A DNA stretch of 64,000 nt, taken from NCBI RefSeq assembly GCF_000715075.1, contig NC_134102.1, positions 95,187,766-95,251,765 of the forward strand, given 5' to 3'. This DNA is from Nicotiana tabacum. Lineage: Eukaryota > Streptophyta > Magnoliopsida > Solanales > Solanaceae. Below are positions 46,441 through 58,250 of this stretch, piece by piece. The first letter of the stretch is position 1; every line of letters starts with the position of its first letter. Under the pieces are notes generated by a model. That model saw nothing but the letters and a program-made list of their open reading frames with translations. It had not been told where the DNA came from and did no database searches. The position numbers were made by a program, and so were the translations under genes.

Positions 46441-46959
46441 CAAGTATTTGTGCAATTTTAACTTTTAAGACCACAAGTTTTAAATTTTTTTTTTAAACTT
46501 CGTGTCAAGTCAACTTACCTCGTCTAAATTAAAACGGAAGGAGCATAAACAAAGAGAAAAAATTATGTCATTTCCAGAAGTTACAGTATGCCAAAGTATT
46601 TGTTCTCATACTTCAACTAGGTTACATGTGGAGGACAATACTACTTTGATTTCGAATGGAATGGCTCTTTTTTTAAAGATAGAGTAGAGAGTTGTTTTGC
46701 AAAAAGATTACATTTCTGTTATGTTTCTTTTGCGTTGCTGTGATAACCTAAAAAATGTCATCTTTAATTTAAACATTCATTTTTATGTTTTATGAAGATG
46801 TTGAGAGCTTACCTGCTATGAGTTACGTATCACCTGAATAGTTGATATTAATGGCGTTCCTTTCCTAGTAATATATTGCTTATGATGCCACTGTCAGTAT
46901 TATTTTCATGTTGTGTTACGTTGATTGGATTATGTATGTGTTGTTAGGATTGGTTTCTG
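46441..46959. other. Intergenic, no feature
   Basis: No gene or repeat recognised. A 60-codon open frame at 46502-46687 has no recognisable domain. Confidence 0.4.
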
Positions 46960-46971
46960 GGATTCTCTGGT

Positions 46972-49308
46972 AGGTGGATAGGCCCAGTTACAAAGGAAAC
47001 TCTGGTGAAATTTTTGGAAATTTTGGAAGGTAGTAAAAATTCAGAAAATTGAAATGGGTGAAAGAAGAGATAAGTTATGTTATGTATTTGGGGGCGGACT
47101 CTACTTCTCATTTGAGGACTATTAATATTATGGATACCAATTGGATATGATAACAAGTGTACGAGGCATATTATAAGTGATGTTGGGTCTAAGGAGAGGC
47201 CTAAGTCTAAGGCAAGTTGGAAAATTTCATAATAGACTAAAGTTTCAAATGGATACGCACAAGATCAAATTTTGAACGAGCATATCTACCTATATATAAG
47301 GAATTATGAGATGATCTACCTATCACATGAAAGATCTTTGAGTCTAGTTTCTAACTCTTCAAATCTTTATTCATTTGGACACTCCTACAAGAAGTTATGA
47401 CCAAATTAATAAAAGCTGGCAGAATCCGAGTCTGCGGCCAAATCTGCTATTGCAGAAGTGGTTATGCGACCGCAAAACTGATCGCAGACCTGTCCAGTGA
47501 AGCCCATTTATGGGCACCAATTTTGTGGTGCATTGTGCGACCTGCATATCCATTATGCGGTCTATTATGTGATCACAGACCCGATTTCGGAGGATTAATT
47601 TTTCTAATTTCATAACCCGGCCCCATTTTAATAAATAGGCTTTGGGGCTTATTTTGGGACAATTATCTGATGATTTTAGAGAGAAGTGAGAGTGTTTTAG
47701 AGAGAGGAAGAAGCTCAAGTGCTTTGTTCATCAAAAATCTTGTTCAAGTTTTGAAATCCAATAAGGAATTATCACAAGATCTTCACCCAAGAGGTAAGGT
47801 TCTAACCCATATTCTTCAATTTCGAGTTTGGGTAAAGATGGGTGATTGTGAGTGTGATTTTTGCATGTGAGAGTATTAGTTATATATTCTTGTACCAATA
47901 AGGTTATGTATTGTTGAGTTCAAATGGGTAACGATTGGATTGAAAATGGTAGAAATCTTCAAAAAAATATTAATTGAGGATTTGAAAGGCAATCCGATGT
48001 CGGAATTCGATAATTTTTGCATGATTGAACTCGTATCGGAACGGGTATTCGGATTTTATGAGTTTTTTCGGGATTCGAGATGTGGATCCTACTGTTGATT
48101 TTTAAAATAAATTTTGGATTTTAATCCGAAAAATTTATGGCAGGTGGATAGGCCCAGTTACAAAGAAAACTCTGGCAAAATATTTGGAAATTTTGGGAAT
48201 TAGTAAAAATTCATAAAATTGAAATGGGTGAAAGAAGAGATAAGTTATGTTATGTGTTTGGGGGAGGACCTACTTCTCATTTGAGAACTATTAATATTAT
48301 AGATACCAATAGCATATGATAACAAGTGTACGAGGCATATTATAAGTGATGTGGGGTCTAAGGAGAGGTCTAAGTCTAAGTCAAGTTGGAAAATTTCATA
48401 ATAGATTAAAGTTTCAAATGGATATGCATAAGACCAAATTTTGAACGAACATATCTACCTATAGTTAAAGATTATGTGATGATCTACTTATCAAATGAAA
48501 GATCTTTGAGTCTATTTTCTAACGCTTCAAACCGTTCATCATTTGAACACTCCTACAAGAAGTTATAACCAAGTTAACAAAGGCTGGCAGAATGCGAGTC
48601 TGCGGCCAAATCTGCGATCGCAGAACCATTATGCGATCGCAGAAGTGGTTATGCCACCGCAAAACTGGTTGCAGACCTTTCTAGTGAAGCCCATTTCTGG
48701 GCACCGATTCTGCGGTGCATTGTGAGACCCCGCATACCCATTTTGCGGTCCATTATGCGACCGTAGACTCGATTTCGGAGGGTTAATTTTTCAAATTTCA
48801 TAACCCGACCCCATTTTAATAAATAGGCTTTGGAGCTTATTTTGGGATAATTATCTGATGATTTTAGAGATAAGTGATAGTGTTTTAGAGAAAGGAAGAA
48901 GCTCATGTGCTTTGTTCATCAAAAATCTTGTTCAAGTTTTGAAATCCAACAAGGAATTATCACAAGATCTTCACCCAAGAGGTAAGGTTCTAACCCCTAT
49001 TTTTTAATTTTGAGTTTGGGTAAAGATGGGTGATTATAAGTGTGATTCTTGCATGTGAGAGTATTAGTTATACATTCTTGTACCAATAAGGTTATGGGAA
49101 GATTGTTGAGTTCAAATGGGTAAAGATTGGATTGCAAATAGTAGAAATCTTCAAAAAACACTTTAATTGAGGATTTGAAAGGCAATCCGATGTCGGAATT
49201 CTTATAATTTTTGTATGGTTAAACTCGTATCGGAATGGGTATTCAGATTTTATGAGTTTTTCCGGGATTCGAGACGTGGGTCCCACTGTTAATATTTAAA
49301 ATAAAATT
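46972..49308 (+). repeat. 1.17-kb direct duplication inside the LTR
   Basis: AGGTGGATAGGCCCAGTTAC occurs at 46972 and again at 48142, and the two copies run in parallel for about 1170 bases. Both include a palindrome cluster (47429-47590 and 48597-48775). The second copy has an extra GCAGAACCATTATGCGATC segment. Confidence 0.92.
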
Positions 49309-49730
49309 CGGACACGAATTCGCGAGGCAAAGGTGCATTGGAATCTTGAAATTTATTTGCAAAGTGAGGTAAGTGTCGTGGTTAACCTTGACTTGAGGGA
49401 GTATGACTTATTTTTCTATTTGCTACGTGATTTAATGTGCGGGTATAACGTATATGTGAGTTGACGAGTACTTATGCATTATGGTTGAGTCAAAACATGC
49501 GGGTGCAATTTGTTTATCGAGAATAATTGCCTATTTAATTAAGATATTCCAGCTTAAGTTTATTATTGATTATTTGATAATTATTCATGTAATTATTATT
49601 CATTTAATTATTGTTGAATATTTTGAAAGGTGAAGTCGGTATTTTGGTATTGAATTGATTGATAAGTGTATATCCCCGCATTTAAATACTCTTCCGAATT
49701 TATATTACTATTTTCATGCTAAAGAAGAGT

Positions 49731-49945
49731 GTAAAAGCACGAAAGGTGTTGCCGTGCCATTTGTGAATGTAAAAGCACGAAGGGTGATGTCGTGCCAATT
49801 TTTAGAGAGTGTAAAAGTACGAAGGGTGATGCCGTGCCAAAAGAGAGTTAAAGCACCAATGGTAATGCCGTGCCAATTACTATTATTTATTTATCAGTTT
49901 ATGGGAGGAATGAGAGTAAAAGCACGAAGGGTGGTGCCGTGCCAT
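49731..49945 (+). repeat. GCACG...CGTGC hairpin array, 5 units
   Basis: Five units of TAAAAGCACGAAGGGTGATG + CCGTGCC-type sequence occur. GCACG and CGTGC can pair in most units; units with GTACG or GCACC keep partial pairing. Confidence 0.82.
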
Positions 49946-50616
49946 TTTTATATTATCAGTTGCTCATTTTATTATTGATAAATTAATTGGCTGTTATGTG
50001 ACACTTCTCCTGCTGAAATTTCTATATCATTCCCATTCGCATGTTCCCTCCCAAATTTATAAATTATTATTTATTGTGTTATTGTTATTTTGTATTTGTA
50101 TATACTTGAACAGGTTATTTACGTACATGTCCTGTCATAGCCTCATCACTATTTTGTCGAGGTTAGACTTGACACTTACAGAGTACATGGAGCCGGTTGT
50201 ACTCTTACTACACTCTGCACTTCTTGTGCAGATTTTGGAGTTGATCCCAGCGACGTACCATAGACGTGCTCGAATTTAGCTACTCAGAGGAGACTTGAGG
50301 TATAACTGCACAGTGTTCGCAGTTCTGAAGTCCCCTTCTATCTTATCTTAGCTGTGTATTATCTTTCAAACAGCTTGAATTTTATTCAGACCTTTAATTG
50401 TATTATTCTAGTAGCTCGTGCACTTGTGACACCAGATTCGGGGATTTATTTTGATAATTCGGTATTTATGGTATTCCGTACTTTATTTCAGTAATTGACT
50501 TCTATTTAATTTAATTTGCTTAAAAATGGTTGAGATTATTTTAACGTTGGCTTGCCTAACAAGTGAAATGTTAGGCACCATCACGGACCTGAAGGTGGGA
50601 ATTTCGGGCCGTGACC

Positions 50617-51150
50617 GTTATACGATCTTTGGTAACTTTATTTTTGTGCAATATACTTCGATTACTACATAAAATAGGTGAATAGCTATTGAAGTGAGTT
50701 ATTATATGTGTATTTAAATATTTAAACTCCTTTGGAAACCCTTACACAAGGAGGGACAAGTACTTTAAACACTCTCCCGCACGTGTTACTCTATTCTTGA
50801 GTTTACAAGTAGATTGGGTATTTTCTATTGTCTTTTTTCTTTAGAAGACCGAAGAGCGAACTTAATCTAGAAAAGCTGAACAGGATGAAGAGTAATCTGA
50901 GAGGAGAGAGGACTAATTAATCTGAGCATCAAACAGAAAAGCTTAAAGCAATGAGTTGAGTAAACTAGGACCATGTAAATTCCCTTTGAAAATCCTTACC
51001 CGCCCGTTGAGGGACAAGTGTCTAACAATATTAATGATACCATTAATTGAATTTCAAAATTATAACCCTTTGAATATTCTTTTGTCTGATTTTTTTCCAC
51101 CGCCTCCCTGTATATACATATAGACCAGGCAAATTAAAGCCTTTTGCATG
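50617..51150. other. Upstream region of the HPt-like gene
   Basis: There is no gene. A CACGTG G-box lies at 50780-50785, about 430 bases before the start codon. The rest is AT-rich. GGAAACCCTTACAC and GAAAATCCTTACCC are loosely repeated about 250 bases apart. Confidence 0.45.
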
Positions 51151-51159
51151 AGCATGATA

Positions 51160-51168
51160 TTTATATAA
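51160..51168 (+). promoter_or_regulatory. Probable TATA box of the HPt-like gene
   Basis: TTTATATAA lies about 45 bases before the ATG, giving a short 5' leader if transcription starts about 30 bases downstream. Confidence 0.5.
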
Positions 51169-51212
51169 TAGCCCCTTTCAAAGAGTGCAACTTTCTTTGT
51201 ATCGATCGAAAG

Positions 51213-53748
51213 ATGCAACGCCAAGCTGCCTACATGAGGAGAAGCCTCTTCGATCAGGTCTTATTATTTACTCTTTATTTTCTTACATATTATAAAATAT
51301 ATTTAATGAGGTAATCCATATATAAATCATTCAATATATCTCCAAGGATATATATGATCTTCACTAAAATTGACATTAGACACTTGAAATAGATGTTCTT
51401 GTTTTTTCCATATTTGTTTTGTGTGTAGGAATACCTAGATGAACAATTTATTCAGCTAGAAGAACTGCAAGATGATGCTAATCCTAACTTCGTGGAGGAA
51501 GTCGTCAACCTATATTTTACTGATTCAGCTAGATTTATCCGTAATATTGAGCTTGCTCTGTAAGTAACTTCATTTTTCCTTTACAACTAGCCTAGGGTTC
51601 CGGTTCTTAATTTTTCTTTCTTTCGTTTGTCTTCTCTTTGATTACATAGTAGATTTTAATATATGTGCAAGAATCTTAAGTTACTAATAAATGCCTATTA
51701 TATAAACTACTTGCTTATAATGATCTTTTATTAAATAATTTGATTGTGTACAAATTGTTTACATCATTATTAATGCTAAAAACTCAAACTCTAAAACAAA
51801 ATGGTCTAGTTAACAGTTGTTTCCCGAGGTGTTAAGAGTCATTTTCTTTTTAAACGATAGTAAAAGATCTAGGCAATGGGAAAATCCTCCTCAATATTTG
51901 ACAAGTCGGAGACTCTATTTCTAGTTGGTTTTCAATTTTGAAATAGGAAAATGAGGTGGTCGAATTTTGATAAGAACTTTAGGGTGAATTAATAGTGCCT
52001 TTAGCAAAGAAGTTAAGAACCATATATCCAATTTGTCTGCATCAAGACTTAGTTGTGAAAGGAAAAATTTTGGAGTTTATTACTCAAATGATCACTTAAC
52101 TATTTAAAATTACTTAGTAAAGTTATGTTTATTTTGTTTATAACAGAAAAGCCACTTAACTATTTTTATATCACTCAAAAGGTCACTCAACTAGATTTCT
52201 TAATCTTTCAGTGGCCAAATATTTATTTACTCTCTAAATTATCATCCTATATTTTTAGTACTTTTTAAATATTATAATTTTTTCTCTGTTTACTCTATAT
52301 TATGGACTTATCTATAGAATAAATAAGTTTTATTTATAAAGTAAAAAAGAAAATAATAATTTCCAGACATATATTATGTTGGACTAAAATAATTGAGCAA
52401 AGTTCAAGTATATATAATATATATTATAAATATACTTTTTAAAAATAATTAATTTTTTATTATTAATGCATGGAATATATCTTTCATAAGTTTTTATTCT
52501 CTTTCCTTCTCAATTGTGTACGAGTTTTTGTTGTTATTACCAAAATTATTTATACAGAAAAATTATTCTAACTAATTTCTTATTATGCTCACTTATTTTA
52601 TTCATCAATTTTTGGTACTTAAACTTTTATTTTATAACTCAAACATAATTTGTAATATAATATTTATGTGATTTACAAAATTATATATCGAAACAAAGTA
52701 CATGTGCAATACAAGTTAGATAATTGTTAAATAGAGGGGTGAAGCGATTGTATTAGTTTCAGTAGCATTTGACAGATTGAGACAAATTCGTCATAAAATC
52801 AGCAATCCAACTATTATAATTTACCCCGTCCAAAGTTCAAACAACGCTGCATTACGTTATAAAATATTCTCTTACCACTTTGCAGTTGGAAACTGTATTT
52901 AAATTATCTTTATTTTTTATTTATATATGCCTGAAAGTTATTTTTTCCTTTTTTACTTCATGATAAATAAGTTCATAATATAAAGTAAAAAGAGAAAAAA
53001 TATTATATTTAAAAAATATTAAAAAAGATAAAAAAATTGATAATTTAAAGAATAAAATAGGTATTTGGCCACCGAAAGTATAAGAACCGTAGTTAAATAT
53101 TTCGTATGTACGAGGCACAAATGTTTGATTTCGTTGTATGCAGGGCAAATGGACCTTATGATTTTAATAAACTGGATGATATGATGTACCGATTCAAGGG
53201 TAGCAGCTCAAGGTACAATCAATAGACTTTAATACCACCATCCCACTTTCCCTTTAACTTTCTTTAATTTCAATGCCTCATTTTGCTTTGTGGTAACTTT
53301 GTTTATCTCTAGAGTTTTAAATCTTGTTCCTTTAAAATGGATCACTATTTTCTAGCCCTAAACTGATTTATGTGGATTGTTTCTCTCAATCTTCGTGTTG
53401 TAAACAACTTCTTTTTCTTTTTACTCCTAAACGGTATTGCTTCCCTTTTATTTTTGGCTTATATATTGTGCATACAATTTTTTATTTGTTTTCCAAGTTT
53501 TCTTTTTAGACTTAGGCCTCATTTTTTTTTTAAATTAATACGTTTGAATCTGAATACATATCTGAATATCAAAATGTGTATTAAGATTAAGATATTTGAA
53601 TCTGAATACACATCTGAATATTAAGATGTGTATTAAGATCTGAATACTAAATGATTAAGTCTGTTCATTTTTTTAAACATCAGAATATATAAAATTTATC
53701 TTTAATTAAAAATTAATAAACATAAAATTCAAATAAAATATTAATTAA

Positions 53749-53812
<64 letters not shown>

Positions 53813-56471
53813 TGGTGGTTCTAGGTAGTAGCTAGTGGTGATTGGTAGCGATAACGATTATGGTTGAGGATGGTGATAATTAATAAATGGTGGGTGGTGG
53901 TGGTGGTTGTGATTGAGGAAGGTGGATGGTGGTAGTTTATAATGGTGGGCGAGGCCTGCTATAGTTATTGATGATGAAGGGGTGGTTGGTTGTGGTAGTT
54001 GAGGTGGGTGAGTGTGTGTGTTTATGGTTGAGGATGATGGTGGTAGTGGCTATGTTTGAGGATGATGGTGGTGGTGGTAGTTGATAATTGTAGGCTGTGG
54101 TGACAGTTAGTAATGATAGTGGATAATAACATCTTAATGAAATTAAGTCTTGGTTATAGATCTTAATCATAGAGACCTATTCAGACCCATTAAGTGATTG
54201 TGAAGTAAAAAAAATAATTACACTTTATGATTAAGATCTGAATGATTAAGATTCAGACTTTAAAATCAAACACACTTAATGTCTGAAATCTAAATAATTA
54301 AGATTCAGACCTCCATTAAGTGCAAACAAATGAGGCATTAACTCATTTAGGTTCTCATATTCATTACTTCAACAACAGTCAAAATCGTATAAATAATAGT
54401 TGAAAAAGGATTAAATGATACAAGAAATTAATAAAACTCCGTTTCGTTGTACTTAGGAAAATAATTCTCTTTTTTTTTTGGATAAACTAAAAAAAATTCT
54501 CTTATTACTATAAAATCATGTTACTTATAAGGATAAGATTAAAGTTTAAATTAAATTACTTATGAATATATAAAGTGTCATTCATTTTGAAATAGACAAC
54601 TAGAGAAAACAAAATCTAAGTAAAATGAACTGAAAGAAATAATACATAACACGTGCACTTTAAACAAAGTCACCTTGGGATATTTTTACAAGAAAAGTAA
54701 ATTTTCCTAGCTCGTCAGACATATTTTGGTGGGGGGAAATCATTTGGGAACTTAGTTTTTTTTAGTTTCAATATGCTTCATTTTACATGTTTGCCCCAGA
54801 CTTGATCATGAATATTCGGCCTTTCAAAATTTTTATTTCCAACATTCCCTTTTTCTTTTTTTTTTTGTATGCTTTCGCTCTTCCATATTTATAAAAAAAA
54901 TACTTATTTTAAAAGATACCATCAATCACGGTTTATTGCTCAAAATTTCCAAACGTATTCTCGTCACTATCCTTGAGATAAAAAAAAAAAACAAATCGTT
55001 GTAGTTGATTCGAAAACCAATTTAGTTTCACAAACTGATTCGAACTATTTATTTTAGATCGACTTATCTTTCATTAGATATCAAGCTTTATTTTTTAATA
55101 ATGATTATGATTTCAAACTTAATTTTGCTTTTCTCCACAATGTTTTACTTCTTTTTTCCCTATAAATAGGGGCATTTTGTTGAGTTGAGTCATTTAAATG
55201 CTGGGGCATCAATTTGCAGTTTGGCTGTAGAACCTCAACTTTTTCCCTTACTTTCCAATTAAAATGAAATCACAAGTATCTATTAATGGCACAACTTCTG
55301 CTGCAGTATCGGTGCAAAAAGAGTGAAAAGCGAATGCTCTCAGTTTCAAGAGTACTGCAATCAAAGAAATATCGAAGGGTAAACATGCATCTTGACACTT
55401 TTTTTTCCCTCTTATTTCTCTATAATCATTAATGTGTTTGGTATTACCGAACGTATTTTTTATGAAAAATGTTTTTTGGAGTTAGGATTGATGAGTGAGA
55501 GATATTTTTTGAAGAATGTATGTATTAAAGATGAATAACAATATTAGCAAATTATATACTGTTTTGATGACATTTTGAGTATTAAAGATTGTTAGTAATA
55601 ATATTAGTAGTGTCTAAGTGGGCGTTTGGACATAAGAATTGTAAAATTCCAAAAAAAAAGTGAAAAATTTTTTCAAGTGAAAATGGTATTTGAAAATTAG
55701 AGTTGTGTTTGGACATGAATATAATTTTGGGTTGTTTTTGATGTTTTGTGAGTAATCTGAGTGAAAACTTTGAAAAAACAGTTTTTTGGAGTTATTCAAA
55801 ATTTCGAAAAATTCCAAAATGCATCTTCAAGTGAAAATTGGAAATTTTATGAACAAACTCTGATTTCGAAAAAAAGTGAAATATTTTTGAAAAAAAAAAG
55901 AAAAAATTTCTTATGTCCAAAGGGGCTCTAAATGTGCGGTGGAGCAAGCGAGATGAAAATAAAAGAAAAAATAATTGCAAAAAAATTGTATTGTGTTTTG
56001 TTGACATATTTGGGTACTAAAGATTGCTAGTAATAATATTAGGAGTGTCTAAGTGATTGCCTGATTGGTGGAGCAAGCGAGATGAAATTTTAGAATAAAA
56101 TAATTGTAAGCAGAATGACTTTAATCCGTATATAAGAGAGGAAAGTTATTTCTCCTTTTTGATGAAAAATATTTTTCTTGGCGTATGTTTTTTATTGGGT
56201 AACTAACACCACAAAATGATTTTTTCTAAGAAAACATTTTATTCAAATTAAATTGGAAAGTGAGCACATTTGGAACAATGTATTCAGGTGCAAGAGGGCA
56301 TTTCAAGGGGTGAAGCAAGAGTATGCCACTCTAAAATCTAAGCTTGATACTTATTTTCAGGTCCTTACTCTCTCTTTCTTATAGATGCATATGATGTTTT
56401 GAGTTATATATATGACTTCTAACATTTTATAATGTACATTTTAACTGTAGATAGCAAGAGAAGCCTCTTGA
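51213..56471 (+). CDS. AHP4-like histidine phosphotransfer protein lacking the phospho-His (pseudo-HPt)
   Basis: HPt proteins carry phosphate from cytokinin receptor kinases to response regulators in the nucleus. I reconstruct six exons with GT-AG introns: 51213-51257, 51429-51559, 53144-53212, 55307-55378, 56288-56360 and 56451-56471. They total 411 bases, giving 136 residues, the usual HPt length. The N-terminal part YLDEQFIQLEELQDDANPNF is strongly AHP4-like, followed by FVEEVVNLYFTDSARF, FKGSSSSIGAKRVKSEC and a C-terminal IAREAS. In active HPts the motif is HQ(L/F)KGSSSS; here it is YRFKGSSSS, so residue 74 is Tyr instead of the phosphorylated His and residue 75 is Arg instead of Gln. All other motif residues are kept and the frame is open. 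Arabidopsis AHP6 is a known pseudo-HPt (Asn in place of His) that inhibits cytokinin signalling; a similar role here is inference. The last small exon is the least certain: without it the protein would end a few residues after position 130. Confidence 0.85.
52206..53085. mobile_element. Fold-back element in intron 2
   Basis: The left arm (about 52206-52352, CAGTGGCCAAATATTTATTT onward) and the right arm (about 52935-53085, ending AGGTATTTGGCCACCG) are imperfect reverse complements of about 150 bases. A 580-base AT-rich middle separates them. This fits a non-autonomous DNA transposon. I could not fix its exact ends or TSD. Confidence 0.65.
53515..54337. mobile_element. Tourist-like MITE in intron 3
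   Basis: It opens GGCCTCATTTTTTTT and closes AACAAATGAGGCA, inverted repeats with one end difference, between TTA duplications (53512-53514, 54338-54340). The interior repeats AATCTGAATAC and TTAAGATTCAGAC in both orientations. It contains an (AT)n tract and a GGTGGT-rich stretch that look like later expansions. Confidence 0.72.
53753..53810. repeat. (AT)n microsatellite
   Basis: About 29 AT units inside the intron 3 element, followed by a GGTGGTGGT-rich stretch to about 54110. Confidence 0.95.
55618..55926. mobile_element. MITE in intron 4
   Basis: It opens GTGGGCGTTTGGACATAAG and closes CTTATGTCCAAAGGGGC, inverted repeats with few mismatches, flanked by TCTAA at 55613-55617 and 55927-55931. 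A-rich interior with no coding capacity. Confidence 0.75.
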
Positions 56472-56885
56472 ATAAATGCTAAACATGTTTCCTATTGAAA
56501 GCAGATATTATCAGAGTTGACAAGACAAGCCCCCTTCAAATAAAAGCTTAGTATATACATGTATAAAGAGTGGATGATACACAAGGCCCTCTTATGATTA
56601 CAAAAATAAAATCATAACTGGCATTTCAAAGTGTCAGTTGGGGCATATTGTACTTACAAAAATACCTGTTGCTGGCTTGCTGCTGCTTATTAATGAAAAT
56701 CTTATGTTTATCTGCACGGTCCTTTATTTTTGCTAAATACAATAGAGTTTCAGTCAAGTTGTTTTTAAAAAAGATTTGGAACGAAAAAAGAAAAAAAGAA
56801 ATACACAATTAAAACAAATAGTCATTGTATCTAAAGAAGAAGTTTAAAAAGAACAAAACAAATATGGGATAAAATATGCATTTTA
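56472..56885. other. 3' flank of the HPt-like gene
   Basis: AATAAA overlaps the stop codon region at 56471-56476 and could serve as a polyadenylation signal. Nothing else is recognised. Confidence 0.4.
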
Positions 56886-56888
56886 AAG

Positions 56889-56993
56889 GATAGCACGGTG
56901 CACTAAGTTCTCGCTATGCACAGGGTCCGGAAAAGGGCCGGATCGCAAAGATCTATTGTATGTAGTCTTACCCTATATTTCTACAAGAGGCTG
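56889..56993 (-). mobile_element. 5'-truncated Au-type SINE
   Basis: Read on the minus strand, it has CCTCTTGTAGAAATATAGGG, TACAATAGATCTTTGCGATC, CCGGCCCTTTTCCGGACCC and GTGCACCG near the T-rich end. These are the 3' two thirds of an Au SINE. The tRNA-like head is missing. Confidence 0.75.
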
Positions 56994-57500
56994 ATAAAAT
57001 ATGAGCAAGAAGAAATATAAGATTGGAACACATAAACAATAGTAATATGACAACGTGGCAATCCACGGTTGGAAAATACTCCGGTTAGAAGCTGATTTTT
57101 CATTTTTCCCCCCTCATTCCCACGCCCTAAAAAAGAGTGTAATCACCCTCTTTACAACTTTCGTGTCTAGAGAAGTCAAGGCTGTCAAACTGCCAACTCC
57201 AGGAAGGTAATCATGACCAAAAATAATTTAGGCAAATGGCCTCCTGGCCATTTAAATTTATACCCGATTGTCATGTCGGTAAATAAATTTTCAAAATTCC
57301 CATATAAACACTTCAACTTGAACATAAGTGAACTAATAAACACCTCCAACAGTTAAATCAATTTATGTGGCATCAGTTATTCCTAGTGAGTTGTTGTGCG
57401 TGTAAGTCTCGCCTGGCAGGAGCGTGAATGCTATTTTTTTCAATACCCAACGGTAATAAACCCAAGGGCCCATCTATTTAGAGGGGTTCTTCTTCCTCCT
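56994..57500. other. Intergenic, no feature
   Basis: I see no gene, repeat or RNA in this stretch. It leads into the GRF-type gene. Confidence 0.4.
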
Positions 57501-57628
57501 TTGGCCTACAACCTTCATTTTTGACTTATACAAGCTCTGAATTTCTTTTTCTCTTCAAAATATTTACAGATTCAAGTCAATTTTTTTCTTCTCTAGGTCG
57601 ATATTTTATTCTTCAGGCCAAGAATGCA

Positions 57629-57914
57629 ATGGAAAGTCATGTAGTTTGTCGTTGTGGAGTTGATGTTGTTGTGTGCATAACCTGGAAGCCCACCAATCCG
57701 GGTAGAAAGTTCTTAGGATGCTCAAATTATGGTACAACTAGTTGCTGTAATTTTTCTGGTGGGTCGACCCACCTCTTCTAGATCATTACAAACAAGTAAT
57801 TCGGGACTGCTATCAAGAATTCGCGTTAATGAGCAGCAAAGGAATAGGGGAAAACAATATGTAATTGCGTTTGTTGTTGCTGCACTGCTCTTTGTAGTGT
57901 TATTCTTAGCTTAG
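57629..57914 (+). pseudogene. GRF-type zinc-finger protein with membrane tail, frameshifted
   Basis: The likely start is the ATG of MESHVVCRCGVDVVVCITW at 57629, which fits small plant GRF zinc-finger proteins. The finger keeps CRCG and PTNPGRKFLGCSNYG, followed by CC, so the four zinc ligands and the GRKF core are visible. After NFS the frame ends at a TAG (57779-57781). One base out of frame, a DPP-like continuation is seen, and in the third frame SGLLSRIRVNEQ and a hydrophobic helix VIAFVVAALLFVVLFLA end at 57914. Two frameshifts are thus needed to connect finger, linker and membrane helix, as in intact relatives. The function of this family is not settled; GRF fingers are thought to bind nucleic acid. 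The nearby MULE suggests that it may be a captured or disrupted copy. Confidence 0.65.
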
Positions 57915-58250
57915 GATCTTTGTGTTGTATATTTATTTTTAACAAACAATGACAATGTCAAGTGTCTGAAGTATTTTGCTGCAATGAAAAGTGATGTTTG
58001 GCATTAACATCTGAACATATATTAGACAAGTTCAAAACAACCATTTTGATTGTCAAAAGTAGGCCATCAAATCTGCACACTAGCAGAAACCAGTTTACTA
58101 CTGTGCCTAAAATCAAACTAGAATAACATTAACCAAGTTCTGAATATTTCAAACTAAATCTTCCACAAAATAACCTACAAATAAGTTCTGATACTAACAT
58201 ACTTAAACTTTCACAAAAAGAAATATTTCTTCAAATCATTATAGTTGAGA
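57915..58250. other. Spacer between the GRF gene and the MULE
   Basis: AT-rich and non-coding. No terminal inverted repeat of the MULE was found here. Confidence 0.4.

Larger units (their letters stand above)
46960..50616 (+). mobile_element. Long gypsy-type LTR, left end uncertain
   Basis: The right part matches the solo LTR at 28834-45754: GTGAGGTAAGTGTCGTGGTTAACC near 49365, the hairpin array at 49731-49945, and the end block with GGGCCGTGAC at 50616. The left part is a 1170-base duplication. I do not find a clear TG start or a TSD, so it may be truncated. It carries palindromes of TGCGATCGCAGA type. Confidence 0.75.

Noticed and set aside
49655..50279. Two ORFs in the hairpin-array LTR
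   Set aside because: They are repeat-driven readings (KARRVMPCQ-type) within an LTR.
53937..54170. Thr/Pro/Ser-rich minus-strand ORF in intron 3
   Set aside because: It is the complement of the GGTGGT-rich simple repeat.
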